DNA of 64,000 nucleotides, from NCBI RefSeq assembly GCF_000494755.1, contig NC_022657.1, positions 9,020,001 to 9,084,000 on the forward strand, given 5' to 3'. Every line of letters begins with the position of its first letter. Position 1 is the first letter of the stretch. Positions 52,131 through 61,144 of this stretch are shown here, piece by piece. Under the pieces are notes generated by a model. It ran no database searches and had not been told where the DNA came from. It saw only the letters and a list, made by a program, of their open reading frames with translations. Position numbers and translations under genes: made by a program. The DNA is from Amorphoplanes friuliensis DSM 7358 (GTDB lineage: Bacteria; Actinomycetota; Actinomycetes; Mycobacteriales; Micromonosporaceae).

Positions 52131-55100
52131 TCATCCCGGCACGTCAGACGCGTACGCGACAGATTCGGGCGGTTCCACCGTGGAGTGGGTCAGAGCGTCC
52201 CGGAGTTCCTCCGCGGAGAGCCGCTCACTCGCCTGCTCGGTCGAGTATGCGAGCAGCACAGCCTCCTCCGCGGCGTCCCGGGCTTCGTCCATCGCGCCGG
52301 CCGCGGCATTCACCCGGGCGAGGACCATGGCGGTCACGACACCACTGCGAACATCTTCGGCGGGAACTTCCCGGGCGCGTCGCACCCAGGCCGCTGCCGT
52401 GTCGACGCGACCGTCGGCGAGCAGGGCCGACGCGTACGACGCCAGCGCGTGCCGCCGCGAGAAGATGAGCGAACCGCCGGTGTCACTGGCTATCGGCGCG
52501 AGCAGCCCGACCGCCGTGGCGGCGTCACCCGCACGAAGGCGCGCCTCGGCCAGCAGCACCCGGGGTCCGACCTGTGCGGGAGCCAGCGGATTGTGCGGCT
52601 CCACGGCCGTCATCACCCGGCGGGCGTCGGCCTCGGCCGCCTCGACGTCGCCGCGCTGCAACGCCACGAAGCCGCGCAGCGTGCCGGCCATGCCGAGCAG
52701 CAGCGGGTGCCCGGTGCGGTCGGCATAACCCAGGGCGTCGGTCAGCAGGTCCTCGGCGTGCTCGGGCTCGTTCAGGCCACGGGCGATCGCGCCGCGGACG
52801 ACCAGCGCCAGCCCGCGGCCCCAGTCGTCGGACACGGCCGCAAACTCCCGGTACGCCCGGCGCGCCTCGCCGTCCGCCTCGGCCAGGTCACCCAGCTCGG
52901 CTGCGGCGTACGCCTCGACGGCCCGCAGCGTGCCGACCGCCCAGCCCTCGCCGACCCGGTCCCCGAACGGCAGGAAGATCCGGGCCAGCCGCCGCGACTC
53001 GTGCAGCCGTCCGGCCAGCAGGCGCGCGAACGCTGTCGTGCCGCGCAGCCACGAGCGTCCGACGGGATCGCCCAGCTCGGCGAAGAGGCGGGCCGCGCGG
53101 CCGAGCACTGCGTCCGTACCGGCGAAGTCGCCCCGGGTGGTCGTCACCCAGGCCAGGTTTTGCAGGGCCCAGGCCTGACCGTGCCGGTCACCCGCGGAGA
53201 GCGTCACCTGGTACGCCGCGGCAAAACGACTGCTCGCCTGACTGAGCTTGCCCGAGAGGAAGTCGGCCATGCCGAGCCGCCGCATGGCGTTGGCGCGTTC
53301 CGGGGCCAGCTCGGCCTCGGTGGCGACCTCCAGCGCCTGCTGCCAGGCCGCAACGGCACGCTGGCTGTCTCCGAGAGCTTCCTGGGCCCGGCCGACGACC
53401 AGCAGGGCCTCGGCGCGGCACACCGGCTCCTCGTTGGCGCTCTCGGCGATCTTCTCGCCGTAGGTGAGGGCCTCCGACGCCCGGCCCAGGCGCAGCAGCG
53501 CACGGGCGTGCACGAGCTGGTCGGAGAGCGGCAGGCTGTCCTTGGCGATGCCGGCGGCGCGTTCGGCGTACTGGATGGAGGCCGCCGGTTCGATGTTGGC
53601 CAGCGCCCGGCGGGCCATCCGGCCGAGCGCCGAAACACCGAGCGGGGTCACCTCGCGGGCGGTGGCGTCGGGTCGCAACCGGACGGCGTCGGCCAGCTCG
53701 ACCGCACACTCGGCGTGGGTCGCCACGAACGCGTCACGCTCGTTCTCACCCAGGCTGAGGCGGCTCGCGCTGTCGTAGCCCAGCGCCGCGACCGTCTCCG
53801 GCGCGGCCCAGCGGGCGAGGTACGCGTGCCGGTCGGCCAGGTCGGCCTTGCCCAGCCCGGCGTACGCGGCCTCACGCATCAGCGGCGTGCTGAACGCGTA
53901 ACCGCCGCGGACCCGGTGCAGCATGCGGCGCTGGAGCAGCTCGTCGACGGCCCGTTCGAGCTCGACGGCGGCGACCGCCCCCGGCCGGGCGTCACTGGGC
54001 GCCCGGCGTTCGCGGAGGGCCTCGATGACTCCGGTCGGCACGGTGTCGCCGACGACCGCGGCGTCCCGCAGCACCGAGCGGGGCTCGGTCGGCAGGGCGT
54101 CGATGCGGGCGGCGAGCACAGCGGCGAGGTCGCGGGAGAGCAGTTGGCTGCCCATCGATCCGGCCGCGAGCTGCCACTTGCCGGCGGCGTTGGCGCCGAC
54201 GGCCGGCATCAGCGCGCCGCGTTCCATCAGCAGCGTCACCAGCTCGGCCAGGTAGAACGGGTTGCCCTGCGCGGTGGCGAGCAGCCGGTCGGCGTCGGCC
54301 TGCGGCAGCTTGCCGCCGTTGAGATAGGACGTGAGCAGCCGGGAGGCGTCCGCACCCCGCAGCGGCGGCAGCGTGTGGATCTCGGCGTCGGCGAGGCGGG
54401 TCAGGGCGCCCGCGGTCCGGACGAGCTCTGGCCGGCCGAGCAGCAGCAGGACCACCGGGCCGTCCAGGCGGGAGAGCACCGCACCCAGCGCGTCGATCGT
54501 CTCGGCGGTCGCGTCGTGCAGGTCGTCGACGATGACCACCAGCGGCGTCTCGCGGGCCAGGGCACTGAGCAGCCCCGCCACGGCCACCGGGATGGTCTCG
54601 GTCTCCGCACGGGTGCCACCGGTCGGCTGATATTCCGCGACCGCCGCCGGACCGACCGGGTTGGCGGGCGCGTCGCCGTAACCGAGCAGGGCGAGCAGCC
54701 GGTCGATGTCGACCTCGGGCGCCTCACCGTCGCGGGTCAGCCGGGTCACGAGCTTGCGCAGGCGCTCCTCGACGACCGGCCGGGTGATCGTGGCGGCGAC
54801 GTCCTTGGGCAGGCCGACGGACTTGCGGACCAGGTCGGCCAGCGGAGCGAACCGCCGGCGCTCACCGAACGCCCGGCACCGCGCCCGCAGCACCCGCGCG
54901 CCGGTGTGGGTGGCGAACCGCCCGGCACCGACGTCGTACCCGGCCGCGAAGCGCTTGACCTCACCCGCGAAGCGCGTCTTGCCGATGCCGGCCTCGGCGG
55001 TCATCACCATCACGCGCGGTGTGCCGGAGTCGATGACCTCGGCGAGCCGGCCGGAGACCCGGCCCAGCTCGGTCTCACGACCGACAAACGGCGCCTCGTC

Positions 55101-55775
55101 GCCCAGGCCCGATCGGGTGCCGGGTGCGTCGTGCAGTCCCAGCAGCTCGTAAGCCGGGACGGGCTCCCGCTTCCCCTTGAGCCGCAACGCCCGCAGCTGC
55201 CGCCAGGAGGCGACGTGCCGGGTGCCGGCCGAGGTGCGCGACCCCGCGTAGACCGCACCGACGGCGGCCGCGTCGGCCAGCCGGGCCGCGGTGTTCACGG
55301 TGTCGCCGATGACCGTGTATTCGATCGAGGCCTGGATGCCCGCGACGACCTCGCCGGTGTTCAGCCCGACCCGCAGGCCCAGCGGCGCACCGCCACCACG
55401 CTCGTCGTCGAGCACCCGGCGCACGGCGCGCTGCATGCTGAGAGCGGCCCGGACGGCACGTTCGGCGTCGTCCTCGTGCGCGACGGGCGCACCGAAGACA
55501 GCCATGATGCCGTCACCAGTGAGCTTGTCGACGTGACCGCCGAAGGTCTTGACCGCCCCGGCCAGCGCGGCGAGCACCCGGTCGGTCACCGCGCCGACCC
55601 GTTCGGGGTCGAGATCCTCGGACCACGACGTGAAGTCGGAGAGGTCGCCGAAGAGCACGGTGACGATCCGCCGCTCCGCCGCGGGCAGAGTGGCGGCAGC
55701 CGGCAGGGCGGCACCACAGTTGTGGCAGAAACGGGCACCGGGAACGGCGACGGTTCCACACACGGGACAGGTCAC
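52131..55775 (-). CDS. Class III adenylate/guanylate cyclase fused to an AAA/STAND ATPase and TPR region
   Basis: 1214 residues. Zinc ribbon CPVC...CHNC at 3-20; cyclase domain about 35-215 with both metal Asp (FGDLSDFT and KLTGDGIMAVFG), the substrate Lys before the second, and the transition-state Asn/Arg in VNTAARL; so it should be active. Then a STAND-type ATPase with TAEAGIGKTRF and VVIVDDLHDATAE, and about 550 residues of TPR-like helices. Such proteins are large cAMP signalling hubs in actinomycetes. GTG chosen at VTCPVCG; it overlaps the MBL gene stop (GTGA). Confidence 0.88.
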   Translation of the reverse strand: MTCPVCGTVAVPGARFCHNCGAALPAAATLPAAERRIVTVLFGDLSDFTSWSEDLDPERVGAVTDRVLAALAGAVKTFGGHVDKLTGDGIMAVFGAPVAHEDDAERAVRAALSMQRAVRRVLDDERGGGAPLGLRVGLNTGEVVAGIQASIEYTVIGDTVNTAARLADAAAVGAVYAGSRTSAGTRHVASWRQLRALRLKGKREPVPAYELLGLHDAPGTRSGLGDEAPFVGRETELGRVSGRLAEVIDSGTPRVMVMTAEAGIGKTRFAGEVKRFAAGYDVGAGRFATHTGARVLRARCRAFGERRRFAPLADLVRKSVGLPKDVAATITRPVVEERLRKLVTRLTRDGEAPEVDIDRLLALLGYGDAPANPVGPAAVAEYQPTGGTRAETETIPVAVAGLLSALARETPLVVIVDDLHDATAETIDALGAVLSRLDGPVVLLLLGRPELVRTAGALTRLADAEIHTLPPLRGADASRLLTSYLNGGKLPQADADRLLATAQGNPFYLAELVTLLMERGALMPAVGANAAGKWQLAAGSMGSQLLSRDLAAVLAARIDALPTEPRSVLRDAAVVGDTVPTGVIEALRERRAPSDARPGAVAAVELERAVDELLQRRMLHRVRGGYAFSTPLMREAAYAGLGKADLADRHAYLARWAAPETVAALGYDSASRLSLGENERDAFVATHAECAVELADAVRLRPDATAREVTPLGVSALGRMARRALANIEPAASIQYAERAAGIAKDSLPLSDQLVHARALLRLGRASEALTYGEKIAESANEEPVCRAEALLVVGRAQEALGDSQRAVAAWQQALEVATEAELAPERANAMRRLGMADFLSGKLSQASSRFAAAYQVTLSAGDRHGQAWALQNLAWVTTTRGDFAGTDAVLGRAARLFAELGDPVGRSWLRGTTAFARLLAGRLHESRRLARIFLPFGDRVGEGWAVGTLRAVEAYAAAELGDLAEADGEARRAYREFAAVSDDWGRGLALVVRGAIARGLNEPEHAEDLLTDALGYADRTGHPLLLGMAGTLRGFVALQRGDVEAAEADARRVMTAVEPHNPLAPAQVGPRVLLAEARLRAGDAATAVGLLAPIASDTGGSLIFSRRHALASYASALLADGRVDTAAAWVRRAREVPAEDVRSGVVTAMVLARVNAAAGAMDEARDAAEEAVLLAYSTEQASERLSAEELRDALTHSTVEPPESVAYASDVPG

Positions 55776-56575
55776 AGCGGGTCCAACTGTTCGGGGGTCC
55801 GCTGTGATTCCCGCCTCAGGTATTCGAGTTGGGCACGCGCGGACCACTCGGCCGCGAATCGGACTCCGGGTGCGATATCGGGGTACACGACGTCGACCAC
55901 GGTCTCCGGGGAGTCGGCACCAGCGGCGACCGCGGCCCTCACCTGTGCGAGCCGGTCACGGCGGTGGGCCAGATAGGCACGGGCAACCGCGCCGCAGTCG
56001 TCCAGCGCCGGGCCGTGGCCGGGCAACATCACCACCTTCTCGTACGCCGTGAGAGCCTCGAGGCTGGTCAGGTAGTCGCCCAGGTCGCCGTCGGGCCAGG
56101 CCACCACGGTCGTACCGCGGCCCAGGATGGTGTCGCCCGTGAACACGACACGCTCGTCGCCGCACTCGACCAGGAAGCAGACGGAGTCGGCGGTGTGACC
56201 GGGCGTGTCCAGCACACGGATCTCGAGACCGTCACCGCCGAACGACTCGTCGCGGGCCAGCACCCCGGCACCGACACTGTGCTGCGGGTCCGCGGTGAGC
56301 ACGTGGACACCGCCCAGGATCTCGGAGAGCCGGGCGGCGCCCTCGACGTGATCGTGGTGACCGTGGGTGACCAGAATGAAGAGGTACGGTCCGTGGCCGG
56401 CGATCCGCGCGAGATGGTCCTCGTCCAGCGGGCCGGGGTCGATGACCACCGCGTGTTCGGCCCCCGGCGCGCGCAGCACCCAGGTGTTGGTGCCGTCGAG
56501 CGTCATCGGACCCGGATTCGGGGCGCGCAGCAGCGTCACCCAGCCCGGTAACTCCTCGACCTCGGCGGCCCCCAT
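55772..56575 (-). CDS. Metallo-beta-lactamase-fold hydrolase (LACTB2-like)
   Basis: 267 residues. Zinc motif THGHHDHVEG, then DTPGHTADSV, FTGDTILG and MLPGHGPALDD, complete for two metals. C-terminal helical domain as in LACTB2-type enzymes. Substrate unknown. The mycobacterial counterpart Rv3677c sits at the same place, next to a RidA gene and before the two Get3-like ATPases. Confidence 0.9.
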   Translation of the reverse strand: MGAAEVEELPGWVTLLRAPNPGPMTLDGTNTWVLRAPGAEHAVVIDPGPLDEDHLARIAGHGPYLFILVTHGHHDHVEGAARLSEILGGVHVLTADPQHSVGAGVLARDESFGGDGLEIRVLDTPGHTADSVCFLVECGDERVVFTGDTILGRGTTVVAWPDGDLGDYLTSLEALTAYEKVVMLPGHGPALDDCGAVARAYLAHRRDRLAQVRAAVAAGADSPETVVDVVYPDIAPGVRFAAEWSARAQLEYLRRESQRTPEQLDPL

Positions 56576-56680
56576 GCAGGGAATCGTACGTCGCTCTGCG
56601 CTGACCGACCGGGGACCGGATGTGCGATCCGGTCACCGGCGGTCACGTCACAACGGAAAATCCACACGTACCGGCGCGGG

Positions 56681-57172
56681 TCAGGCGATCTCCGCGATGA
56701 CTTCCACCTCGACGGGGGCACCCAGCGGCAGCTCGGACACGCCGACGGCGCTGCGGGCGTGCCGGCCCTGCTCGCCGAGCACGTCGCCGAAGAGGTTGGA
56801 GGCACCGTTGACCACGGCGGGCTGGCCGGTGAAGCCCTCCGCCGAGGCGACGAAGCCGGTCAGCTTCACGATCTTGACGACGCGCCCGAGGCCGACCAGC
56901 GCGTCGATCGCCGCGAGGGCGTTCAGCGCGCAGTACCGGGCCAGCTCGGTGCCCTGCTCGGGCGTGACCTCGGCGCCGACCTTGCCGACGTACGGCAGCT
57001 TGCCGTCGACCATGGGCAGCTGACCGGAGACGTAGACATGGTTGCCGGACTGCACGGCCGGCACGTAGGACGCCAGCGGCGGCACGACCGACGGCAGCGT
57101 CAACCCCAGCTCGGCCAGGCGCGCGTAGATGTCCACACCACCCTCGCCGCTCACCGGGGTCGGGGCGGTCAC
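56681..57172 (-). CDS. RidA-family protein
   Basis: 163 residues of the YjgF/RidA fold, Rv3678c-like: VPAVQSGNHVYVSGQLPMVDGKLPYVGKVG, ALNALAAIDALVGLGRVVKIVKLTGFV, and ARSAVGVSELPLGAPVEVEVIAEIA with the conserved RSAVGV Arg. GTG chosen at VTAPTPVSG because it overlaps the stop of the small DUF4177 gene (GTGA). A different subfamily from the RidA at 24468-24878. Confidence 0.9.
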   Translation of the reverse strand: MTAPTPVSGEGGVDIYARLAELGLTLPSVVPPLASYVPAVQSGNHVYVSGQLPMVDGKLPYVGKVGAEVTPEQGTELARYCALNALAAIDALVGLGRVVKIVKLTGFVASAEGFTGQPAVVNGASNLFGDVLGEQGRHARSAVGVSELPLGAPVEVEVIAEIA

Positions 57173-57324
57173 GCCTTGGCCCGCTTCATGTACGCCACCA
57201 GCTGGTCGGTGTTGGGGCCGGGCACGACCTGCACCAGTTCCCACCCGTCCTCGCCCCAGTTGTCGAGGATCTGCTTGGTCGCGTGGACCAGCAGCGGCAC
57301 GGTCACGTACTCCCACTTCTGCAT
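57169..57324 (-). CDS. DUF4177-type small protein (Rv3678A-like)
   Basis: 51 residues: MQKWEYVTVPLLVHATKQIL, then DNWGEDGWELVQVVPGPN and a basic end. The Trp-Glu-Tyr start and GWELV core are the DUF4177 signature; function unknown. It is missed by length cut-offs. Conserved place between RidA and the divergent ATPase genes; GTGA overlap with the RidA gene. Confidence 0.85.
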   Translation of the reverse strand: MQKWEYVTVPLLVHATKQILDNWGEDGWELVQVVPGPNTDQLVAYMKRAKA

Positions 57325-57480
57325 TGCTCGTCCAGCTCCCTGTCACTCGGCCCCGGGCCCGCGCCCGTCGACTTCGGCGACAGCCTAGCCAGGCGGCCGG
57401 AGCTGCCTCGCGGCTGTCCGGATTTCGTTACGCTGAGCACGGGGCGACGCGGCCCCGACTCCGCCGGCCGAGGGGGCACG

Positions 57481-58359
57481 ATGACGCAACCGCAGGGCGA
57501 GGCTCCGCGTACGTCCTCGATCGCCGCCGCGGACGGACCCGAGCCGGACTTCTTCGACGCGCCCCCGCCTGCTGAACTGCCCGAATGGCCGCCCGTCGGT
57601 GCCTACCCGGGCGAACCCGGTCATGCGCCCTTCACGCCGACGGTCACCGAGGAGCAGGTCCTCGAGGGTGATCTGGTCTGGCACCAGCCGCCGCCGACCG
57701 AGCCGTTCCACGCCCGCCACGAAAAACCGGGCGAGTGGCGCACCGAGCCGCCCGAGCACCTCGCGTGGGAGCACTCGCCGCCTGCCGAGGTCGAGCCGGG
57801 CCCGCAGCACGATCTGCAGACCGAGGCGATCCCGCTCGGCATGCTGCCGCAGCCGTGGCAGGTCCCGTTCGATCCGCATTCGACCGAGACGACCGTGCTC
57901 GAGGCGCCGGCGCGGCAACGGCGTACCGGCTTGTGGGTGTCGCTGGCCCTGGTCCTGACTTTGTTGATCTTCGGTGGCGGCACGCTGTCGGCGATCATGC
58001 TGCTGCGCGACGCCGACAGCGGCAAGGGCGCACCCGACCCGGCCGGCGCGGTCAACCGCTTCATGACCGCGGTCTACACCCAGCAGGACCCGGCCTCCGC
58101 CGGTGACACCGTCTGCCGCGAGGCGCGCGACGAGGACAAGCTCGAGGACCGCATCAACCAGATCAAGGGGTACGCGAACGAGTACGACGCGCCCTCCTTT
58201 CGCTGGAACGACCCGGCCGTCTCGGCGCAGACGGAGGAGCGTGCCACGGTCGCCGTGCAGCTCACGATGACCACCGACGACGAGAAGACGGCGCAGCAGC
58301 AGCTCACGTTCACGGTGGTGCACAAGACCGGCTGGCTCGTGTGCGACGTGAGCAGCTGA
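57481..58359 (+). CDS. Membrane-anchored NTF2-like protein with long disordered start
   Basis: 292 residues: Pro/Glu-rich, Trp-dotted cytoplasmic part (1-140), one span (about 150-175), then an outer domain of about 105 residues. The domain has a Cys after its first helices (GDTVCREARD) and one near the end (TGWLVCDVSS). The same plan is seen in the protein at 20281-20805. ATG with GAGGGGG seven bases upstream. Function unknown. It precedes the Get3-like pair by 23 bp. Confidence 0.7.
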   Translation: MTQPQGEAPRTSSIAAADGPEPDFFDAPPPAELPEWPPVGAYPGEPGHAPFTPTVTEEQVLEGDLVWHQPPPTEPFHARHEKPGEWRTEPPEHLAWEHSPPAEVEPGPQHDLQTEAIPLGMLPQPWQVPFDPHSTETTVLEAPARQRRTGLWVSLALVLTLLIFGGGTLSAIMLLRDADSGKGAPDPAGAVNRFMTAVYTQQDPASAGDTVCREARDEDKLEDRINQIKGYANEYDAPSFRWNDPAVSAQTEERATVAVQLTMTTDDEKTAQQQLTFTVVHKTGWLVCDVSS

Positions 58360-58382
58360 CCGCAGGCCGTACGCTCGAAGAC

Positions 58383-59333
58383 GTGGCTAGCAACGAGTGG
58401 CCGGCACGCCTGCACGTCGTGACCGGCAAGGGCGGGACAGGCAAGACCACGGTGGCCGCGGCGCTGGCGCTCGGCCTGGCCGCGGGCGGGCACCGCACGC
58501 TGCTCGTCGAGGTCGAGGGCCGTCAGGGCATCGCCCAGCTCTTCGGCATCGACCCCCTCCCGTACGCCGAGAAGCGCATCGCGACGCCGGCCCGGGGTGA
58601 CGGTGAGGTCCGCGCGCTGGCCGTGGATCCCGAGGAAGCCCTGCTCGAATATCTCGACATGTTCTACAAGCTCGGCGCGGCCGGGCGGGCCCTGCGCAAG
58701 ATCGGTGCGATCGACTTCGCCACCACGATCGCCCCCGGCCTGCGCGACGTCCTGCTCACGGGCAAGGTGAAGGAGGCCACCACCCGGTCGTCCGACGGCA
58801 AGCGCGCCTACGACGCCGTGGTGCTGGACGCGCCGCCGACCGGCCGCATCGGGCGCTTCCTCAACGTCACCGCCGAGACCGCGCGCCTGGCGAAGATGGG
58901 CCCGATCAAGACGCAGAGCGACGGGGTCGCCTCCCTGCTGCGCTCACCCATGACCTCGGTGCACGTGGTGACGCTGCTGGAGGAGATGCCGGTCCAGGAG
59001 AGCCTGGACGCCATCGCCGAGCTGACCGCGCTGAACATCCCGGTCGGCCGGATCATCGTGAACGCCGCCCGCCCGGCGCTGCTCGCCTCCGGCAAGGTCA
59101 CGAAGGTCGAGCTCAAGCGGGGTCTGGCCGCCGCCGGGCTGCCCACGGACGCGGCCACGGTCAACGGCCTGCACGCCGAGGCCAAGGCCCACCTCACCCG
59201 GCGGGAGCTGGAGGAGTCGCTGCGCAGCGAGCTCGTCGAGCTGGGCCGGCCGATGATCGAGCTGCCGCTGCTCGCCGGTGGTGTCGACCGCGACGGCTTG
59301 CACGAGCTGGCCGGTCTCCTCATGAGTGTCTGA
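58383..59333 (+). CDS. ArsA/Get3-like ATPase, first of pair
   Basis: 316 residues. Deviant Walker A TGKGGTGKTT near residue 13, switch I/II elements (VEVEGRQGIAQLF, VVLDAPPTGRIGRF) and VNAARP base-recognition loop. Lacks the metal-binding Cys of arsenite pumps, as do the mycobacterial Rv3679/Rv3680 pair, reported as Get3-like. GTG chosen: TACGCT lies 7 nt upstream and there is no ribosome binding site, so the mRNA is probably leaderless. Works presumably as heterodimer with the next gene product. Confidence 0.88.
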   Translation: MASNEWPARLHVVTGKGGTGKTTVAAALALGLAAGGHRTLLVEVEGRQGIAQLFGIDPLPYAEKRIATPARGDGEVRALAVDPEEALLEYLDMFYKLGAAGRALRKIGAIDFATTIAPGLRDVLLTGKVKEATTRSSDGKRAYDAVVLDAPPTGRIGRFLNVTAETARLAKMGPIKTQSDGVASLLRSPMTSVHVVTLLEEMPVQESLDAIAELTALNIPVGRIIVNAARPALLASGKVTKVELKRGLAAAGLPTDAATVNGLHAEAKAHLTRRELEESLRSELVELGRPMIELPLLAGGVDRDGLHELAGLLMSV

Positions 59334-59394
59334 CCGGCCACACACGGCAGCGCTCTGCACCACGTCAGGGGCCACTAGTCAGTACGCTCGAAAC

Positions 59395-60534
59395 GTGGCA
59401 GCTGAACAGACCACCCCTCGCCTGGACGTCGACGCTCTGCTGGCCGACCCGTCCACCAAAATCGTGGTCTGCTGCGGGGCCGGCGGGGTGGGCAAGACGA
59501 CCACCGCCGCGGCCCTCGGCCTGCGGGCCGCCGAGCAGCACGGACGCCGCACGGTGGTGCTGACCATCGACCCGGCCCGCCGGCTCGCCCAGTCGATGGG
59601 CCTGACCGAGCTGGACAACACCCCGCGTCAGGTCAAGGGCATCGACACCGAGGCCACCGGCGGCGAGCTGCACGCCATGATGCTCGACATGAAACGGACG
59701 TTCGACGAGGTCGTGCAGGAGCACACCTCGCCGCAGCGCGCCGCGGAGATCTTCGCGAACCCGTTCTACCAGGCCATGAGCTCGACGTTCTCGGGCACGC
59801 AGGAATACATGGCCATGGAGAAGCTGGGTCAGCTGCGCTCGGGTGACGAGTGGGACCTGATCGTCGTCGACACCCCGCCGTCGCGGTCGGCGCTGGACTT
59901 CCTCGACGCCCCGGCCCGCCTCTCACGCTTCCTCGACGGCCGGATGCTGCGCATGCTGATGGCGCCGGCACGCGGCGGTCGCAGCATGTTCAGCCTGGTC
60001 ACGGCCTCGTTCGGGATCTTCTCGCGGGCCGTGCAGAAGATTCTGGGCGCCCAGCTGCTGACCGACCTGTCGGGCTTCGTGTCCGCCCTGGACTCGATGT
60101 TCGGCGGGTTCCGGCAGCGCGCCGACGAGACGTACAGGATCCTCCAGGATCCGCAGACCGCTTTCCTGCTGGTCGCCGCGCCGGAGCGCGACGCCGTCCG
60201 CGAGGCCGCGTATTTTGCGGAGCGGCTGGTCGCGGAGCGCATGCCGCTCGCGGGCCTGGTCCTCAACCGCACGCATCAGACAGCGATCGACACCCTCCCG
60301 CGGGAGGAGGCCGAGGCCGCGGCGATCGCGCTGGATGCCGAGGGTGATCAGCAGACGACCGCGGACGCGTTGCGGATCCACAGCGCGCTGCTGCGGCAGA
60401 TCGAGCGGGAGGTGCGGGTGGCCGCCCAGTTCACGGACGCGTTCCCGCAGGTTCCCACGGTCGCGGTGACAGCGCAGCCCGCCGACGTTCACGACGTCGA
60501 CGGGCTGCGGACAATCGGTGCAGCGCTCTCCTGA
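59395..60534 (+). CDS. ArsA/Get3-like ATPase, second of pair
   Basis: 379 residues. Walker A CGAGGVGKTTT, LTIDPARRLAQSMGL, VVDTPPSRSALDFLDAP and LVLNRTH; longer helical insert (about 130-250) than its partner, forming the hydrophobic groove region. Rv3680-like. The stretch TACGCTCGAAACGTGGC before its GTG nearly repeats that before the first gene, with TACGCT 6 nt upstream and no ribosome binding site, so it has its own probable leaderless promoter. Confidence 0.9.
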   Translation: MAAEQTTPRLDVDALLADPSTKIVVCCGAGGVGKTTTAAALGLRAAEQHGRRTVVLTIDPARRLAQSMGLTELDNTPRQVKGIDTEATGGELHAMMLDMKRTFDEVVQEHTSPQRAAEIFANPFYQAMSSTFSGTQEYMAMEKLGQLRSGDEWDLIVVDTPPSRSALDFLDAPARLSRFLDGRMLRMLMAPARGGRSMFSLVTASFGIFSRAVQKILGAQLLTDLSGFVSALDSMFGGFRQRADETYRILQDPQTAFLLVAAPERDAVREAAYFAERLVAERMPLAGLVLNRTHQTAIDTLPREEAEAAAIALDAEGDQQTTADALRIHSALLRQIEREVRVAAQFTDAFPQVPTVAVTAQPADVHDVDGLRTIGAALS

Positions 60535-60541
60535 CAAAGGA

Positions 60542-60844
60542 TCAGCGGGTGGAGACGAGCACCTTGTCGGCGCCCTTCTCCCGCAGCGCGGCTTCGAACA
60601 TCTTCCGCCAGCTCGCCACGTGCGGGTGCCGGCGCAGCAGTGCGCGGCGCTCCCGCTCGGTCATGCCTCCCCAGACCCCGAACTCGATCCGGTTGTCCAG
60701 TGCATCGGCAAGGCACTCGTAGCGGACCGGGCAGCTGCGGCAGATCCTCTTCGCCACGTTCTGCTCGGCGCCCTGCACGAACAATGCGTCAGGGTCGCCA
60801 CTCTGACACGCCGCCATGCTGGGCCAGTCGCTGATCATTCCCAT
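60542..60844 (-). CDS. whiB4: WhiB-family iron-sulfur redox regulator (WhiB4-like)
   Basis: 100 residues. Four cluster cysteines: AACQSGDPD and ICRSCPVRYEC; the WhiB turn GVWGGMTERERRALLRRH follows, then a basic C-terminus. Between the Get3-like genes and ponA, as in mycobacteria (Rv3681c, WhiB4). ATG chosen at MGMISDWPS, with a G-rich site ten bases upstream; the ATG two codons later is as likely. A longer frame upstream is not conserved-looking. Confidence 0.92.
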   Translation of the reverse strand: MGMISDWPSMAACQSGDPDALFVQGAEQNVAKRICRSCPVRYECLADALDNRIEFGVWGGMTERERRALLRRHPHVASWRKMFEAALREKGADKVLVSTR

Positions 60845-61144
60845 CTGTTCACGTCCCCCCTTGCTTCCCCTGACGTCTGCGGACTCATGTCCCCCGAGTC
60901 CCGCTGACGTCGTGCGATAGCTCGCCGGATCATCATGCTCTGTAGTCAGGCGATTACGCAACGTTGTCCCTCAAAAACGTATACCTCGGTAGTTCCGGGC
61001 ATCCCGGGCTGACCGGACAGTGAGAAGTTCGAGGAATTTCGCGGAAAACACCACGCTCAGCCCCCAGAAAAGGCAGAATCATTCTGGGCGAACCGTGACC
61101 TTCTCGACACGTGGTCACGTGCGTTTTTCGCGTACCCTGCTCAC
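60845..61144. promoter_or_regulatory. Divergent promoter region between whiB4 and ponA
   Basis: 300 bp without a gene, less GC-rich than its flanks. Near ponA there are two CACGTG boxes in tandem (61108-61121, CACGTGGTCACGTG) and a TACCCT -10-like hexamer (61133-61138), 6 nt before the ponA GTG, which fits a leaderless transcript. No clear promoter for whiB4 is seen. Confidence 0.45.

Noticed and set aside
52185..55976. 1263-codon open frame on the plus strand
   Set aside because: Antisense shadow of the cyclase/ATPase gene, whose catalytic motifs prove the other strand.
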